From Puniceicoccaceae bacterium (lineage in GTDB: Bacteria; Verrucomicrobiota; Verrucomicrobiia; Opitutales; JAFGAQ01), in assembly GCA_028285755.1 (NCBI GenBank), contig JANQOQ010000006.1, positions 434,001 to 498,000 of the forward strand: a DNA stretch of 64,000 nucleotides. Direction: 5' to 3'. A program made the position numbers and the translations under genes. The notes below the pieces were generated by a model. The model searched no databases. It was not told where the DNA came from and saw nothing but the letters and a program-made list of their open reading frames with translations. Position 1 is the stretch's first letter. Each line of letters opens with the position of its first letter. Below, in pieces: positions 18,215 through 27,678 of the stretch.

Positions 18215-19162
18215 TTAAGCGACAGATTCGCGGATGCGTAGCAAAAGGTCCCGGGTTAAACGTATACCTTCCATTTCAGAAATTTTTCGGCCTTCATACT
18301 CAATACCTACGTAACCGTTGTAGCCGGCATCGAGCACGATTTTCATCATTTGTTCAAAATCGGTGTGAATTTCATTACCATCTGAATCGAAGTCGTGTGA
18401 CTTAGCACTAACCGCTATTGCAAAAGGCATGAGTTCAGCCACACCCTGGTAACGGTCATACTCATTGATACAGATACGATTGCCATTTTCATCCGTACCC
18501 CGCTCGATGCAAAAGTTTCCAAAATCCGGCAATGTGCCGCAATTATCCATGCCTACCTTTGCCATCACCCCGGCTAGCCAGGCTCCATCGGAAGAAAGCC
18601 CACCGTGGTTTTCCACCAATACATTGAGACCTATTTTTTGGGCATACCCGGAAAGTTTTGCGAGACCATCTGCAGCATTCTTCATTTGCTCTTCACGGGT
18701 ACCCTGCCCTCCCGCATTCACGCGAATGGAGTGACAACCCAGGTAAGCCGCTGCATCTACCCATTTGTAGTGATTTTCGACTGCCTGCGTGCGCGCTGCG
18801 GTATCCGGATTTCCAAGTTGTCCTTCACGATCCACCATGATCAGCAGGCTTTTCACACCGTTGTCATCCGCACGCATCTTGAGCTCTTTCAAATAGGCTT
18901 CATCCTGAGCCTTATCCGCAAAAAATTGATTCACATATTCAATCCCGCCGATATCAAATTCCTCACGGGTAATTTTGGCAAAATCCAGGGGGTCGAGACC
19001 TTCGTTAAAGAAAGCCCGGTGTAGCGACCATTGGGCCAGGGAGAGTTTAAATGGTTCTTTGCTCATAGCAGACGGGTTTGAGCAACCCTGACCGAGTATG
19101 CTTATTGCACTCACACCCGCACCGGCAGCGAGCGATTTTTGAATAAAGTCACGACGTCTCAT
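18215..19162 (-). CDS. Tat-exported sugar phosphate isomerase/epimerase-like TIM-barrel protein
   Basis: The ATG at 19162 starts a twin-arginine signal (MRRRDFIQK), so the longer frame to 19303 is rejected; it also runs into the lacI-type gene. The result is 315 residues. The hydrophobic stretch ends in LGQGCSNP, with Cys27 in a lipobox-like place, so it may be a Tat lipoprotein, although the residues before the Cys are not canonical. The TIM barrel has the metal-ligand blocks LVENHGG (Glu), TLPDFGNF (Asp), AKSHDF (His) and VGIEYEG (Glu). It is the first gene of a two-gene run with the Tat oxidoreductase and may isomerise, epimerise or cleave the keto-sugar made by it. Confidence 0.87.
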   Translation of the reverse strand: MRRRDFIQKSLAAGAGVSAISILGQGCSNPSAMSKEPFKLSLAQWSLHRAFFNEGLDPLDFAKITREEFDIGGIEYVNQFFADKAQDEAYLKELKMRADDNGVKSLLIMVDREGQLGNPDTAARTQAVENHYKWVDAAAYLGCHSIRVNAGGQGTREEQMKNAADGLAKLSGYAQKIGLNVLVENHGGLSSDGAWLAGVMAKVGMDNCGTLPDFGNFCIERGTDENGNRICINEYDRYQGVAELMPFAIAVSAKSHDFDSDGNEIHTDFEQMMKIVLDAGYNGYVGIEYEGRKISEMEGIRLTRDLLLRIRESVA

Positions 19163-19272
19163 ACTATTTATAGGGTTAGAAATACCAAAAATATTATGAA
19201 ATATCCGACAGTTCAAGTTTGTATCATTTAAAAATTGCGCCGAAGTCTTTGAAAATACCGACAACCTAATTA

Positions 19273-20241
19273 CTAGCAGGACTCTCGACGGATTAGCGGA
19301 CAATCAAAGGACTCAAGCCCATCCTGGAAATCCTGAGACTGCACCCGATACAGGATTCTCTCTATGATCACGTCCATCGGTTGGGAAAAAGTAGTCAATG
19401 AAGGGCTGTATTGCTTGGCAAACCCGATATTATCAAATCCAGTCACACGAATATCTTCCGGAACGCGCAGACCCTCCGTTAATGCGCCTTTGATGACTCC
19501 GAGAGCAATTTGATCATTGCCACATACAACCGCATCAGGGGTATTCTTCAAATCAATGCTGCTGATATAGTCCAAGCCCACGGAAAAAGTATCCATCGAA
19601 TCAAAACCTATCAACTTAAAATCGAACCCCTCCCCTTGAAATACTGATTGCGCTACGTCAGCCCGGATACTGGATACAGACAAACCTGCCCGGACATAAT
19701 CAACCCGCTGGCAATTCAATGTTTTGAGCAAATCTGCGAGCTGCTGAAAGGCATCCTCTTCATTGGGGTAAAAACCTATAGTCGTTTCCTCTTTATGCCC
19801 ATGGCCTATTCTGAAAACCGGTACATCCTCAAAAGCGTCAAAAACCCCCTGCTGCGTATCACTGCCCAACACTATAATCGCATCCAAAACATGTTGCTGT
19901 AGCGATGACAAATCGCGCTCACTGATCTCACGATTTGAAAAACCCACCAGGATTGTGGAATACCCTTCACTGTGGAGACTATTCTGCAAATGCCCGACAA
20001 AATCACAGAAAAACGGGTCATTAAAGTCATATACAACGACTCCAATCGTTTTCGGTGATTTTCCTTTAAGAGCACGGGCTGCAAGATTGGGCACATAACC
20101 CATCTTACGGGCAGTGGACTGAACCAGGTCAATGGTTTCCTGGGGCACACCGATAGTTTCCGCTGTTCCTGATAATACTCTTGAAACCAGAGATATGGAA
20201 ACCCCCAGTTCTGCTGCGATCTCTTTTTGAGTAATGCGCAT
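19273..20241 (-). CDS. LacI-family transcriptional regulator
   Basis: This 322-residue regulator has the LacI helix-turn-helix at its N-terminus (residues 1-50; ITQKEIAAELGVSISLVSRVLSG, then the hinge NLAARALKG) and a periplasmic-binding-protein-like effector domain from about 65 (TIGVVVYDFNDPFF) to the end. It is divergent from the uronate operon that begins at 20404, with 162 bases between starts and a 20-base dyad in that gap. It is therefore the probable local repressor, released by a uronate or a pathway intermediate. It could also act on the exported pair downstream at 16819-19162. Confidence 0.92.
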   Translation of the reverse strand: MRITQKEIAAELGVSISLVSRVLSGTAETIGVPQETIDLVQSTARKMGYVPNLAARALKGKSPKTIGVVVYDFNDPFFCDFVGHLQNSLHSEGYSTILVGFSNREISERDLSSLQQHVLDAIIVLGSDTQQGVFDAFEDVPVFRIGHGHKEETTIGFYPNEEDAFQQLADLLKTLNCQRVDYVRAGLSVSSIRADVAQSVFQGEGFDFKLIGFDSMDTFSVGLDYISSIDLKNTPDAVVCGNDQIALGVIKGALTEGLRVPEDIRVTGFDNIGFAKQYSPSLTTFSQPMDVIIERILYRVQSQDFQDGLESFDCPLIRRESC

Positions 20242-20343
20242 TAACGTTCAAACAATAAAAATAAGCATCACTGATTGACAGATAGGCAGGAAATTGCAAC
20301 TTGTAATCCTAATTTGGGAATTGTGATGAGCTATTAAAAAAAG

Positions 20344-20363
20344 TTACTCACACGATTGAGTAA
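20344..20363. promoter_or_regulatory. Dyad operator candidate between lacI-type gene and uronate operon
   Basis: TTACTCA (20344-20350), a 6-base spacer and TGAGTAA (20357-20363) form a perfect inverted repeat, 41 bases upstream of the first uronate-operon gene. A weak -35/-10 pair (TTGCTT 20368, TATCAA 20391, spacer 17) follows directly, so a bound repressor would block polymerase. A good -35 (TTGACA, 20275-20280) also lies further upstream without a matching -10. Confidence 0.5.
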
Positions 20364-20403
20364 AGGCTTGCTTTTCGAAATTTATTCTATTATCAACACC
20401 CCT

Positions 20404-21372
20404 ATGAAACAAGTTTTAATCACAACCACCTCTTTTCAAGATACCCCGGGATCTCATCAGGAGCTACTCAAATCCAACGGCTGGGAAGTCGTTTCTGCCA
20501 GGGGTCCACTCCCCGAAGCAGACATGCTGGAGCTCGTAGGCGATGTAGATGGAATTATCTGCGGGGACGATGTTTACAGTCGCACAGTGCTGGAGAAAGC
20601 ACTGCCCCGGCTCCAATATCTCAGTAAATACGGAATCGGTGTAGATAAGATAGATGTCGATGCCGCAACCGAGTTGGGGATTCCTGTATTTTTTACACCC
20701 GGGGTAAACCACACAACCGTTGCCGAACATGTTTTCCTGCTGATGCTCTCGCTCGTCAAAAAAGCGGCGTTTCATGTACAGACTGTACGAAACGGCCAAT
20801 GGAAGCGGCAAACCGGTAACGAGATCATGGGTAAGACGATCGGGATTATAGGACTGGGTCGTATCGGTAAGGAAGTCGCCATTCGCGCTAAAGCGTTTGG
20901 GCTCGATGTCATTGCATATGATGTTTATTGGGATGAGGCCTTTGCCAATGAACAGGGCATCCAGCGAGCGAACAGCTTTGACGAAATATTTGCCGCTTCA
21001 GAATTCATTAGCCTGCACACCAATCTAAACAAGGATACCGAGAACCTCATTAATTCTGCGAATATTGCAAAGATGAAAGACGGTGTTTACATCATCAACT
21101 GCGCACGTGGTGAGATCGTACACACTGCGGATATGGTGGATGCACTCAATTCAGGTAAAGTTGCCGGCTATGGCGCAGATGTGCTCGACCAGGAGCCTCC
21201 CCCACCCGACCATCCACTATTAAGTATAGAGACTTGTATTGTAACCCCGCATATCGGCTCGCGCACTTACGAAAGTGTCGTAAGGCAGGCTACCAAGGCG
21301 ATTACCAATCTGCAGCTCGCGTTTGAGGGCAAGGAACCGCTCGCACAGGTCAATAAAGTGCCCGTTAAGTAA
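20404..21372 (+). CDS. D-isomer-specific 2-hydroxyacid dehydrogenase
   Basis: The start at 20404 gives 322 residues. The NAD-binding motif is GIIGLGRIGKEV (about residues 144-155). The catalytic triad can be assigned: Arg in NCARGEI (about 236), Glu in DQEPP (about 264) and His in PHIGSRTYE (about 284). It resembles phosphoglycerate dehydrogenase but has no ACT regulatory domain. Its place as first gene of the uronate operon argues for a role in sugar-acid reduction or oxidation. Its step is not defined by the textbook isomerase pathway. An upstream in-frame ATG at 20356 would place the start beside the operator dyad and is less likely. Confidence 0.85.
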   Translation: MKQVLITTTSFQDTPGSHQELLKSNGWEVVSARGPLPEADMLELVGDVDGIICGDDVYSRTVLEKALPRLQYLSKYGIGVDKIDVDAATELGIPVFFTPGVNHTTVAEHVFLLMLSLVKKAAFHVQTVRNGQWKRQTGNEIMGKTIGIIGLGRIGKEVAIRAKAFGLDVIAYDVYWDEAFANEQGIQRANSFDEIFAASEFISLHTNLNKDTENLINSANIAKMKDGVYIINCARGEIVHTADMVDALNSGKVAGYGADVLDQEPPPPDHPLLSIETCIVTPHIGSRTYESVVRQATKAITNLQLAFEGKEPLAQVNKVPVK

Positions 21373-21377
21373 GAGTC

Positions 21378-22472
21378 ATGAGCGAAACATTTTACATTGT
21401 TCCTGAGGAGCAGCACAACTCGCTGGTCAAAGCAGCATATCAGCATCGGGGTTATAATGTATCCGAGGCGGATTATGCAGCGAAATTCAGTGCATACGCG
21501 AGCCGCCATGGCATTCGCACTCATAATGCACTGAAGGCCTTACACCTGGATCATCTTTTTGGTAGTGCTGCCGGTGGCTGTATGCCCGGCGCCGGTATCG
21601 AGAAGATTTCGAGTCGCTTTGCAGCCAGTGAAGTTTGGAATGCCAACAAAAAGCTCGGGCAGGCAACCGGCTATGAGGCCATCTATAAGTGCATGCAGCT
21701 GGCAGACCAATATGGCATCGGCATGGTGAGCGTGGACAACGCATTTCATTACCTATGGGGTGGAGGGTATGTGCTGGAAGCCGCAAGCAAAGGCTACATC
21801 GCATACACCAACTGTACCGCCGCGCTCACAGAGGTAGTGCCCTTTATGGGGAAATATCCGACTTTGGGAACCAATCCCCACAGTTGGGCATTTCCTACGC
21901 AAGAGGCGATTGGCTTTGATATCGTGATCGACTGGGCAACCAGTGTCGTCGCAATGGGTCGGGTGCAACAATTTCTCCGGGAAGGCCTGGAGCTCCCACC
22001 CAATGCTGCCGTCGATATAGATGGCAACCCGACGACAGATCCCGCCAAAGTCAATGCGCTGCTGCCTTTTGGGGCGCATAAGGGTTATGGATTGAGTCTG
22101 ATCAATGAAATCGTGGGTGCTTTTATCGGAGGCTCCCTGCCTACCATCCGCAGCCGGGGGGCTAAAGGCAGCGGCGATAAACATACACCATGCTTCTATT
22201 TTTATGTGATCCATCCGGAAGCGATGAGCGGCGGAGCCTTTGCAAAGGGACGTAACCAATCCGAAAATGTAAAAACAGTCATTGAAGACATCCTTGGGCA
22301 CGGCAACGAAAACTGTCTGTTGCCGGGACAAATGGAAGCCGAATTTAAAAAACGTTGCGAATCGAATGGAGGTCTCTTATTCAGCGAAAAAGAGATTGAA
22401 GCTTTTAATGAAATCGCCACTGAAAGTGGCCAATCTGAATGGCAATTATCCTCATTCGCGAAAGCAAACTAA
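21378..22472 (+). CDS. Malate/L-lactate (Ldh2/YlbC-type) family dehydrogenase
   Basis: This 364-residue protein belongs to the NAD(P)-dependent Ldh2 family, which includes malate, sulfolactate and ureidoglycolate dehydrogenases and the 2,3-diketogulonate reductase YiaK. The active-site His is in ASRHGIRTH (about residues 36-44). GSGDKHTPCFYFYVI near 265 and the LLPFGAHKGYG block near 235 are family elements. It follows the 2-hydroxyacid dehydrogenase by 5 bases. YiaK is encoded with a TRAP transporter in E. coli, and a TRAP transporter ends this operon as well, so a keto-sugar-acid substrate is plausible. The exact reaction is unknown. Confidence 0.85.
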   Translation: MSETFYIVPEEQHNSLVKAAYQHRGYNVSEADYAAKFSAYASRHGIRTHNALKALHLDHLFGSAAGGCMPGAGIEKISSRFAASEVWNANKKLGQATGYEAIYKCMQLADQYGIGMVSVDNAFHYLWGGGYVLEAASKGYIAYTNCTAALTEVVPFMGKYPTLGTNPHSWAFPTQEAIGFDIVIDWATSVVAMGRVQQFLREGLELPPNAAVDIDGNPTTDPAKVNALLPFGAHKGYGLSLINEIVGAFIGGSLPTIRSRGAKGSGDKHTPCFYFYVIHPEAMSGGAFAKGRNQSENVKTVIEDILGHGNENCLLPGQMEAEFKKRCESNGGLLFSEKEIEAFNEIATESGQSEWQLSSFAKAN

Positions 22473-22483
22473 CCAAATAAAAT

Positions 22484-23581
22484 ATGAGCTTAACTATAAG
22501 ACCTAAAGAAGAATGCCAATACGATGAAGTCTCACTCGGTGAGATTATGCTGCGGCTTGATCCCGGTGAAGGCAGAGTGCGCACTGCCCGTACCTTCTCA
22601 GCCTGGGAAGGTGGCGGAGAATACAATGTCGCCCGCGGCCTGCGCAGGTGCTTCGGCCTGGATACGGCTGTAGTATCTGCATTTGCAGACAATGAAGTCG
22701 GCCACCTGATCGAAGACTTTATTATGCAGGGCGGTGTGGATACCCGCTACCTCCAGTGGAAAAAATACGACGGGATCGGCCGTGAAGTGCGCAATGGCCT
22801 CAACTTTACCGAGCGGGGATTTGGCATACGTGGCGCTGTGGGTGTGCCGGATCGTGCCAATACAGCTGCGAGCCAGATCAAACCCGGCGATATTGACTGG
22901 GATGGCATTTTTGGAAAAGCCGGTGCACGCTGGTTCCACACAGGGGGTATCTATGCAGCCTTGAGTGAAAGTGCAGCGGAGACGACGATTGAGGCGGTTA
23001 AGGCAGCCAATAAGCATGGCACTATCGTCAGCTACGACCTCAACTATCGCCCATCGCTCTGGAATGCCATTGGCGGGCAGGCCAAAGCTCAGGAGGTGAA
23101 CCGCGAGATCGCCAAGTATGTGGATGTGATGATCGGCAACGAAGAGGACTTTACCGCGTGTCTCGGCTTTGAAGTGGAAGGCGTGGATGAAAACATATCC
23201 AACATCAAGGTAGACGCCTTTAAGAATATGATCGAGAAGGTCGTGGGCGAGTTCCCAAATTTCAAGGTGACTGCCACTACCCTGCGCCAGGTGAAAACAG
23301 CCACTGTCAATGATTGGGGGGCCATCGTCTGGCAGGGCGGCAACTTTTATGAGTCGCGGCATTATCCCGCTCTTGAGATCATGGATCGTGTAGGCGGTGG
23401 CGATAGTTTTGCGAGTGGGCTGATCTACGGTTTCCTAACGACCGGTGACCCTGACCAGGCCGTCAATTACGGAGCTGCCCACGGAGCACTGGCAATGACC
23501 ACTCCCGGAGATACCTCAATGGTTACTGTAAAAGAAGTAGAAAAAATAATGGGTGGTGGAGGCGCTCGCGTCGTCCGTTAA
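22484..23581 (+). CDS. kdgK: 2-dehydro-3-deoxygluconokinase (PfkB-family sugar kinase)
   Basis: KdgK phosphorylates 2-keto-3-deoxygluconate (KDG) to KDPG. The 365-residue sequence has the PfkB N-terminal block [12 protein letters not shown], the [10 protein letters not shown] sugar-binding region (about residues 44-53), and [13 protein letters not shown] (about 302-314), whose Asp is the catalytic base with the anion hole. [11 protein letters not shown] is typical of KDG kinases. Placement directly before the SDR reductase (1-base gap) and close to the KDPG aldolase supports the specificity. A PfkB kinase with other sugar specificity remains possible but is less likely here. Confidence 0.9.
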   Translation: MSLTIRPKEECQYDEVSLGEIMLRLDPGEGRVRTARTFSAWEGGGEYNVARGLRRCFGLDTAVVSAFADNEVGHLIEDFIMQGGVDTRYLQWKKYDGIGREVRNGLNFTERGFGIRGAVGVPDRANTAASQIKPGDIDWDGIFGKAGARWFHTGGIYAALSESAAETTIEAVKAANKHGTIVSYDLNYRPSLWNAIGGQAKAQEVNREIAKYVDVMIGNEEDFTACLGFEVEGVDENISNIKVDAFKNMIEKVVGEFPNFKVTATTLRQVKTATVNDWGAIVWQGGNFYESRHYPALEIMDRVGGGDSFASGLIYGFLTTGDPDQAVNYGAAHGALAMTTPGDTSMVTVKEVEKIMGGGGARVVR

Positions 23582-23582
23582 T

Positions 23583-24359
23583 ATGAGTGCGTATCTCGAA
23601 AATCTCTTTTCGCTCGAGGGCAAGCATGCCGTCGTAATCGGTGGTACAGGTGAGCTATGCGGAGCTATGGCCGAAGGGCTTGCGGGTGCCGGCGCAAATA
23701 CGTTGCTTGTGGGGCGCAGCCTCGAAAAGGCTGAGGCCCGCATTGCGAAAATCACTGACGCCGGCGGGCAAGCCAGTTTTGTGGCTGCCGATATATCAAC
23801 TCAGGCAAATATCGACCAACTCATGGCTGATGTGCTCGCTCAGGTTCCTCAGGTGGATATCCTCATCAATGGAGCCGGTGTGAATTCCCCTACTCCCTTT
23901 CTGGAGGTCTCGGAGGAGGAGCTGGATCGCATCATGTCGGTGAATTTCCGTTCGCTATATCTCTGTTGCCAGGTTTTTGGCAAACACATGCTCGAAAAGG
24001 GGGCGGGCAGCATAATCAATCTGGGGTCAGCGAGTGGGATCATGCCGCTTTCTCGGGTATTTACCTATTCAGCTTCAAAGGCGGCAGTGCACAATCTGAG
24101 TAAAAATCTCGCCCGTGAGTGGGCCGCTCAGGGGGTACGCGTGAACACACTGGTGCCGGGTTTCTTTCCTGCGGAGCAAAACCGCAAAGTGCTGACTCCT
24201 GACCGTGTGGAGCAAATCATGGGGCACACCCCAATGAAGCGATTTGGTGAAGCCGGCGAGCTGATTGGGGCAACTCTTCTACTCGCAGGAGCTGCAGGCT
24301 CGTTTATCACCGGCCATGAGATGATCGTGGACGGCGGCTTTAATTCTATGACTATTTAG
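23583..24359 (+). CDS. uxuB: SDR-family D-mannonate oxidoreductase (fructuronate reductase-like)
   Basis: The ATG at 23583 lies one base after the kdgK stop and gives 258 residues. The SDR cofactor motif is GGTGELCG (about 20-27), NGAGV follows near 98, and the catalytic Ser-Tyr-Lys are in LGSASG, YSASK (about 145-165). The stretch [10 protein letters not shown] near 195 is typical of the Bacillus YjmF/UxuB-type SDR, which reduces D-fructuronate to D-mannonate with NADH. This fits the neighbours (UxaC, tagaturonate epimerase, KDG kinase, KDPG aldolase). A KduD-type 2-deoxygluconate dehydrogenase is the main alternative. Confidence 0.8.
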   Translation: MSAYLENLFSLEGKHAVVIGGTGELCGAMAEGLAGAGANTLLVGRSLEKAEARIAKITDAGGQASFVAADISTQANIDQLMADVLAQVPQVDILINGAGVNSPTPFLEVSEEELDRIMSVNFRSLYLCCQVFGKHMLEKGAGSIINLGSASGIMPLSRVFTYSASKAAVHNLSKNLAREWAAQGVRVNTLVPGFFPAEQNRKVLTPDRVEQIMGHTPMKRFGEAGELIGATLLLAGAAGSFITGHEMIVDGGFNSMTI

Positions 24360-24366
24360 AACGACT

Positions 24367-24993
24367 ATGTCTCTTTTTGACTCTGACAGTAATCCTAAAA
24401 TCATGCCCGTTGTCGTAATCGAAAACGCTAACGACGCACCCGGCCTCGCAGAAGCCTTTCTGAAAGGCGGGCTGAACTGGATCGAAATCACTCTGCGCAC
24501 AGAGGCAGCCTATGAGGCGATCCCCCGTATTATCAAAGAATTTCCGGATATGATGGTGGGTGCTGGAACGGTAGTCAGCGTCGAACAAGCCAAACGCGTG
24601 GCTGATTACGGCAGCACTTTTGCGCTATCCCCCGGGCTGGATGTAGAGGTAATCGAATACCTGAAGGGACGAGACGTGCCCTTTATTCCCGGAATTGCAA
24701 CGGCATCCGAGATGATGCTGGCACTGAAACACGGTTGCAGGCACCTTAAGTTTTTTCCCGCAGAGGCCGCCGGTGGGGTGAAATACCTCAAGTCGGTGCT
24801 CGCTCCTTTGAAGTCATTTGGTGTGCAAATCTGCCCAACCGGAGGGCTCAATCTCAACAATATGGTCGATTACCTCGCGATTCCCCAGGTATTTACGATC
24901 GGCGGTTCCTGGCTGGCAACCGCAGATCAAATCAAAAATCACGATTGGAAAACTATAACCCAGCAAGTCAAAGACGCCCTGGCAAAAACCTAA
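24367..24993 (+). CDS. eda: KDPG/KHG aldolase
   Basis: Eda splits 2-keto-3-deoxy-6-phosphogluconate into pyruvate and glyceraldehyde-3-phosphate. The 208-residue protein has the catalytic Glu in WIEITLRT (about residues 38-45) and the Schiff-base Lys in HLKFFPAEAAGG (about 136-147). GAGTV and PTGG are phosphate-binding loops. It starts 7 bases after the SDR gene and provides the last step of the uronate pathway in this operon. Confidence 0.95.
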   Translation: MSLFDSDSNPKIMPVVVIENANDAPGLAEAFLKGGLNWIEITLRTEAAYEAIPRIIKEFPDMMVGAGTVVSVEQAKRVADYGSTFALSPGLDVEVIEYLKGRDVPFIPGIATASEMMLALKHGCRHLKFFPAEAAGGVKYLKSVLAPLKSFGVQICPTGGLNLNNMVDYLAIPQVFTIGGSWLATADQIKNHDWKTITQQVKDALAKT

Positions 24994-25004
24994 CCCCCCT
25001 GCTT

Positions 25005-26405
25005 ATGACCCCCTTTATTAACGACCATTTTCTACTTCAAAATCACTCCGCTCAGCGCCTGTATCATGAATATGCAGCGAATGAGCCAATCTTCGATTAT
25101 CACTGCCACCTGGTGCCCCAGGATTTGGCCAATAATCGCCAGTATAAAAACCTATTCGAGATCTGGCTGGAGGGCGATCACTACAAGTGGCGTGCCATGC
25201 GCCTGCACGGCACCGAGGAGCGCTACTGCACCGGAGATGCCGAACCCTTTGAGAAATTTAAGGCATTTGCGGCAACGGTTCCACACACGTTACGTAACCC
25301 GCTCTATCACTGGACGCATCTGGAACTTGCACGCTACTTTGATATCCAGGAATTGCTGAATGCAGAATCTGCACCGCACATCTGGGAAAACGCAAACGCC
25401 CAGCTTGCAAATGAAAGCCATTCCACCTGGGGTATCCTTGATAAATTTCAGGTCAAGTTTATCGGCACGACGGATGATCCAACTGACTCGCTCGAACATC
25501 ATCAAGCCCTGAGCAGCTCTGCCTGTCCTGCAAAGGTTGCACCGTCCTTCCGCCCGGATAAAGCCTTTTTCGCTGAGAATATAGACACTTGGAATGCGTA
25601 TATGGATAACCTTTCGGAGGTGAGTGGCACACAGATCCAATCCCTGGATGACTTAAAGGCGGCGCTCAAAAGCCGGATCGATTTCTTTGACAGTGTCGGC
25701 TGCAAGGCATCCGACCATGGCCTGCTGAGATGCCCAAATCGCATCGCCGACGATTCAGAAGCGAACGCAAGTTTTACAAAAGCACGTAATGGCGATGCAT
25801 TGAGCAATGACGAGCTTGAAGGCTACGTGGGGAATCTGCTCGCCTCCCTGGGAGAACAATACTCCGAAAAGGGATGGGTGATGCAGCTACACCTGGGTGC
25901 ATTACGTAATGTGAATACAGCCCTTTATGAACAGCTCGGCACGGATATAGGATGCGACTCGATCACCGATGAGCTGCAAATCCCGTCCCTCGCCAAACTC
26001 CTGGGAGAGCTCTCATCTCGAAACGGCCTGCCAAAGACAATCCTCTACAATTTGAATCCCACTGAGAATTACACCTTTGCCACGATGTGCGGAAACTTCT
26101 TTGAAGCCGGCTTAAAGGGTAAGGTGCATTTTGGAACCGGTTGGTGGTTTTGCGACCAATGGGAAGGTATGAACTGGCAGATCAATGCACTCTCCAATCT
26201 GGGATTATTGAGCCATTTCCTGGGAATGCTGACGGATTCGCGCAGCTTGATGAGCTATCCCCGCCACGAGTACTTTCGCCGATTACTCTGCCAGCTACTC
26301 GGAAGTGATATGGAACAAGGGGTGATCCCGAACGACTTTAATCTGGTCGGTGGCATGGTGAAAAACATCTGCTATTCGAACGCCAGCAACTATTTCAACC
26401 ACTAA
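25005..26405 (+). CDS. uxaC: Uronate isomerase
   Basis: UxaC converts D-glucuronate to D-fructuronate and D-galacturonate to D-tagaturonate. The start at 25005, 11 bases after eda, gives 466 residues, the usual length. An upstream in-frame ATG at 24945 lies inside eda and is rejected. The amidohydrolase-fold metal motif is FDYHCHL (about residues 27-33). RAMRLHG (Arg/His), GWVMQLHLGALRN near 288 and the WWFCDQ block near 380 are UxaC hallmarks. It is followed by the tagaturonate epimerase gene after 11 bases. Confidence 0.95.
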   Translation: MTPFINDHFLLQNHSAQRLYHEYAANEPIFDYHCHLVPQDLANNRQYKNLFEIWLEGDHYKWRAMRLHGTEERYCTGDAEPFEKFKAFAATVPHTLRNPLYHWTHLELARYFDIQELLNAESAPHIWENANAQLANESHSTWGILDKFQVKFIGTTDDPTDSLEHHQALSSSACPAKVAPSFRPDKAFFAENIDTWNAYMDNLSEVSGTQIQSLDDLKAALKSRIDFFDSVGCKASDHGLLRCPNRIADDSEANASFTKARNGDALSNDELEGYVGNLLASLGEQYSEKGWVMQLHLGALRNVNTALYEQLGTDIGCDSITDELQIPSLAKLLGELSSRNGLPKTILYNLNPTENYTFATMCGNFFEAGLKGKVHFGTGWWFCDQWEGMNWQINALSNLGLLSHFLGMLTDSRSLMSYPRHEYFRRLLCQLLGSDMEQGVIPNDFNLVGGMVKNICYSNASNYFNH

Positions 26406-26416
26406 GCATATAACGT

Positions 26417-27652
26417 ATGAATCATACTCCCACCCCTCTTGGACTTAAGCGATCTTTCGGTTTTGGTGACCGGCTCGGGCTTGCCGGCAAAGGGCATATC
26501 CTATCCAGCCTTGGCAAGGGTTTTGCCTGTATTCTGGCCCAGCAATCCATCCGCGAGCTTACTCGTACCGAGCGAACACCCGATGAAGTGATGATCGCCG
26601 CGAAGGGTGCAATCACTGCAACGGATTTTCAGGATCCCTGGGGGGCGGATGCAGACCATCTGAAGACTCCCGAGGATGTGAATCTCATGCATGCCAACGG
26701 CTTCACCTTTTTCACGATCGATCCCTCTGAATTTGTCAACAATGATGCGGATGGTTTGAATGAGACTGCCTTAAATGCAACGCTGGAAACCTACTTCAGC
26801 AGACTTTCCCTAACCCTCGCTGATTATGAAGGGCTTTACCTCAAGCAGTCCTTTGAGCTGGGTAACTCGGCCACTCTCACCTTTGATAAGGAAAGTTTGC
26901 ACCGGGCGATTGTAAAGTATGCCGCAGCGATCGATCATTGCGAATTTATGGCAGCCCACATTGAAAAAGTATGTCAAGCCAACCGATTTGAGATCGAAGT
27001 CTCCGTGGATGAGACCGATAGCCCCACCTCCGCATTGGAACACCTTTTTTGGGCACTGGAACTTAAACGAAGGAATATCAACATTGTCAGCCTGGCTCCC
27101 CGATTTATCGGACATTTTGAAAAAGGTATCGACTACAAGGGTGATATTGCTGCCTTTGAGGCCAGTTATGCGATACATGTGGCGATCGCGAACCAATATG
27201 GCCCTTACAAGATCAGTGTTCACTCAGGTTCTGATAAGTTCAGCGTTTATCCAATCATTGGCCGACTTAGCGGGGAATTACTTCACGTTAAAACAGCCGG
27301 CACGAGCTACCTCGAAGCGTTGAGGTGTGTTGCACGAACCAATGGCTCATTATTTGAAGACATTTGTGATTTTTCTGTTAAGCGGTACCCCACGGACAAA
27401 GCCACCTACCATGTATCTGTAACAGATGCTTTTTTGGCGAACGGGCTGGGTAGCGGTTCCCTCGAAGAGCGATTTCTAAATCACCCCGAAGGTCGCCAGA
27501 TATTGCACGTTGCCTTTGGATCAGTACTTACTGATAAGAAGCAGGCATTTAAAACAAAGATCCTCGATAACTTAAATGAATACGAAGATTTGCATAGCGA
27601 GCTACTGACCTTACACTTAGGCAAGCACCTCGATCAGCTCAACGCTGGTTAA
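26417..27652 (+). CDS. uxaE: Tagaturonate epimerase family protein
   Basis: UxaE, first described in Thermotoga, epimerises D-tagaturonate to D-fructuronate and so replaces the UxaB/UxaA branch for galacturonate. The 411-residue length fits. The N-terminal SFGFGDRLGLA block and the SVDETDSPT, LAPRFIGHFEKGIDYKGD and KISVHSGSDKFSVYP stretches are the recognisable family blocks, with His, Glu and Asp available for metal binding. No uxaA or uxaB homologue is present, which agrees with this route. It follows uxaC by 11 bases and precedes the TRAP transporter. Confidence 0.88.
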   Translation: MNHTPTPLGLKRSFGFGDRLGLAGKGHILSSLGKGFACILAQQSIRELTRTERTPDEVMIAAKGAITATDFQDPWGADADHLKTPEDVNLMHANGFTFFTIDPSEFVNNDADGLNETALNATLETYFSRLSLTLADYEGLYLKQSFELGNSATLTFDKESLHRAIVKYAAAIDHCEFMAAHIEKVCQANRFEIEVSVDETDSPTSALEHLFWALELKRRNINIVSLAPRFIGHFEKGIDYKGDIAAFEASYAIHVAIANQYGPYKISVHSGSDKFSVYPIIGRLSGELLHVKTAGTSYLEALRCVARTNGSLFEDICDFSVKRYPTDKATYHVSVTDAFLANGLGSGSLEERFLNHPEGRQILHVAFGSVLTDKKQAFKTKILDNLNEYEDLHSELLTLHLGKHLDQLNAG

Positions 27653-27678
27653 ATCACAATTATTTTCTGTTCCCTATT

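Noticed and set aside
20404-21372. Serine-biosynthesis SerA
   Set aside because: There is no ACT domain and the gene heads a sugar-acid operon; a 2-hydroxyacid dehydrogenase of other specificity is more likely.
22598-23362. 254-codon open frame on the minus strand
   Set aside because: It is antisense to kdgK, which has full PfkB motifs.
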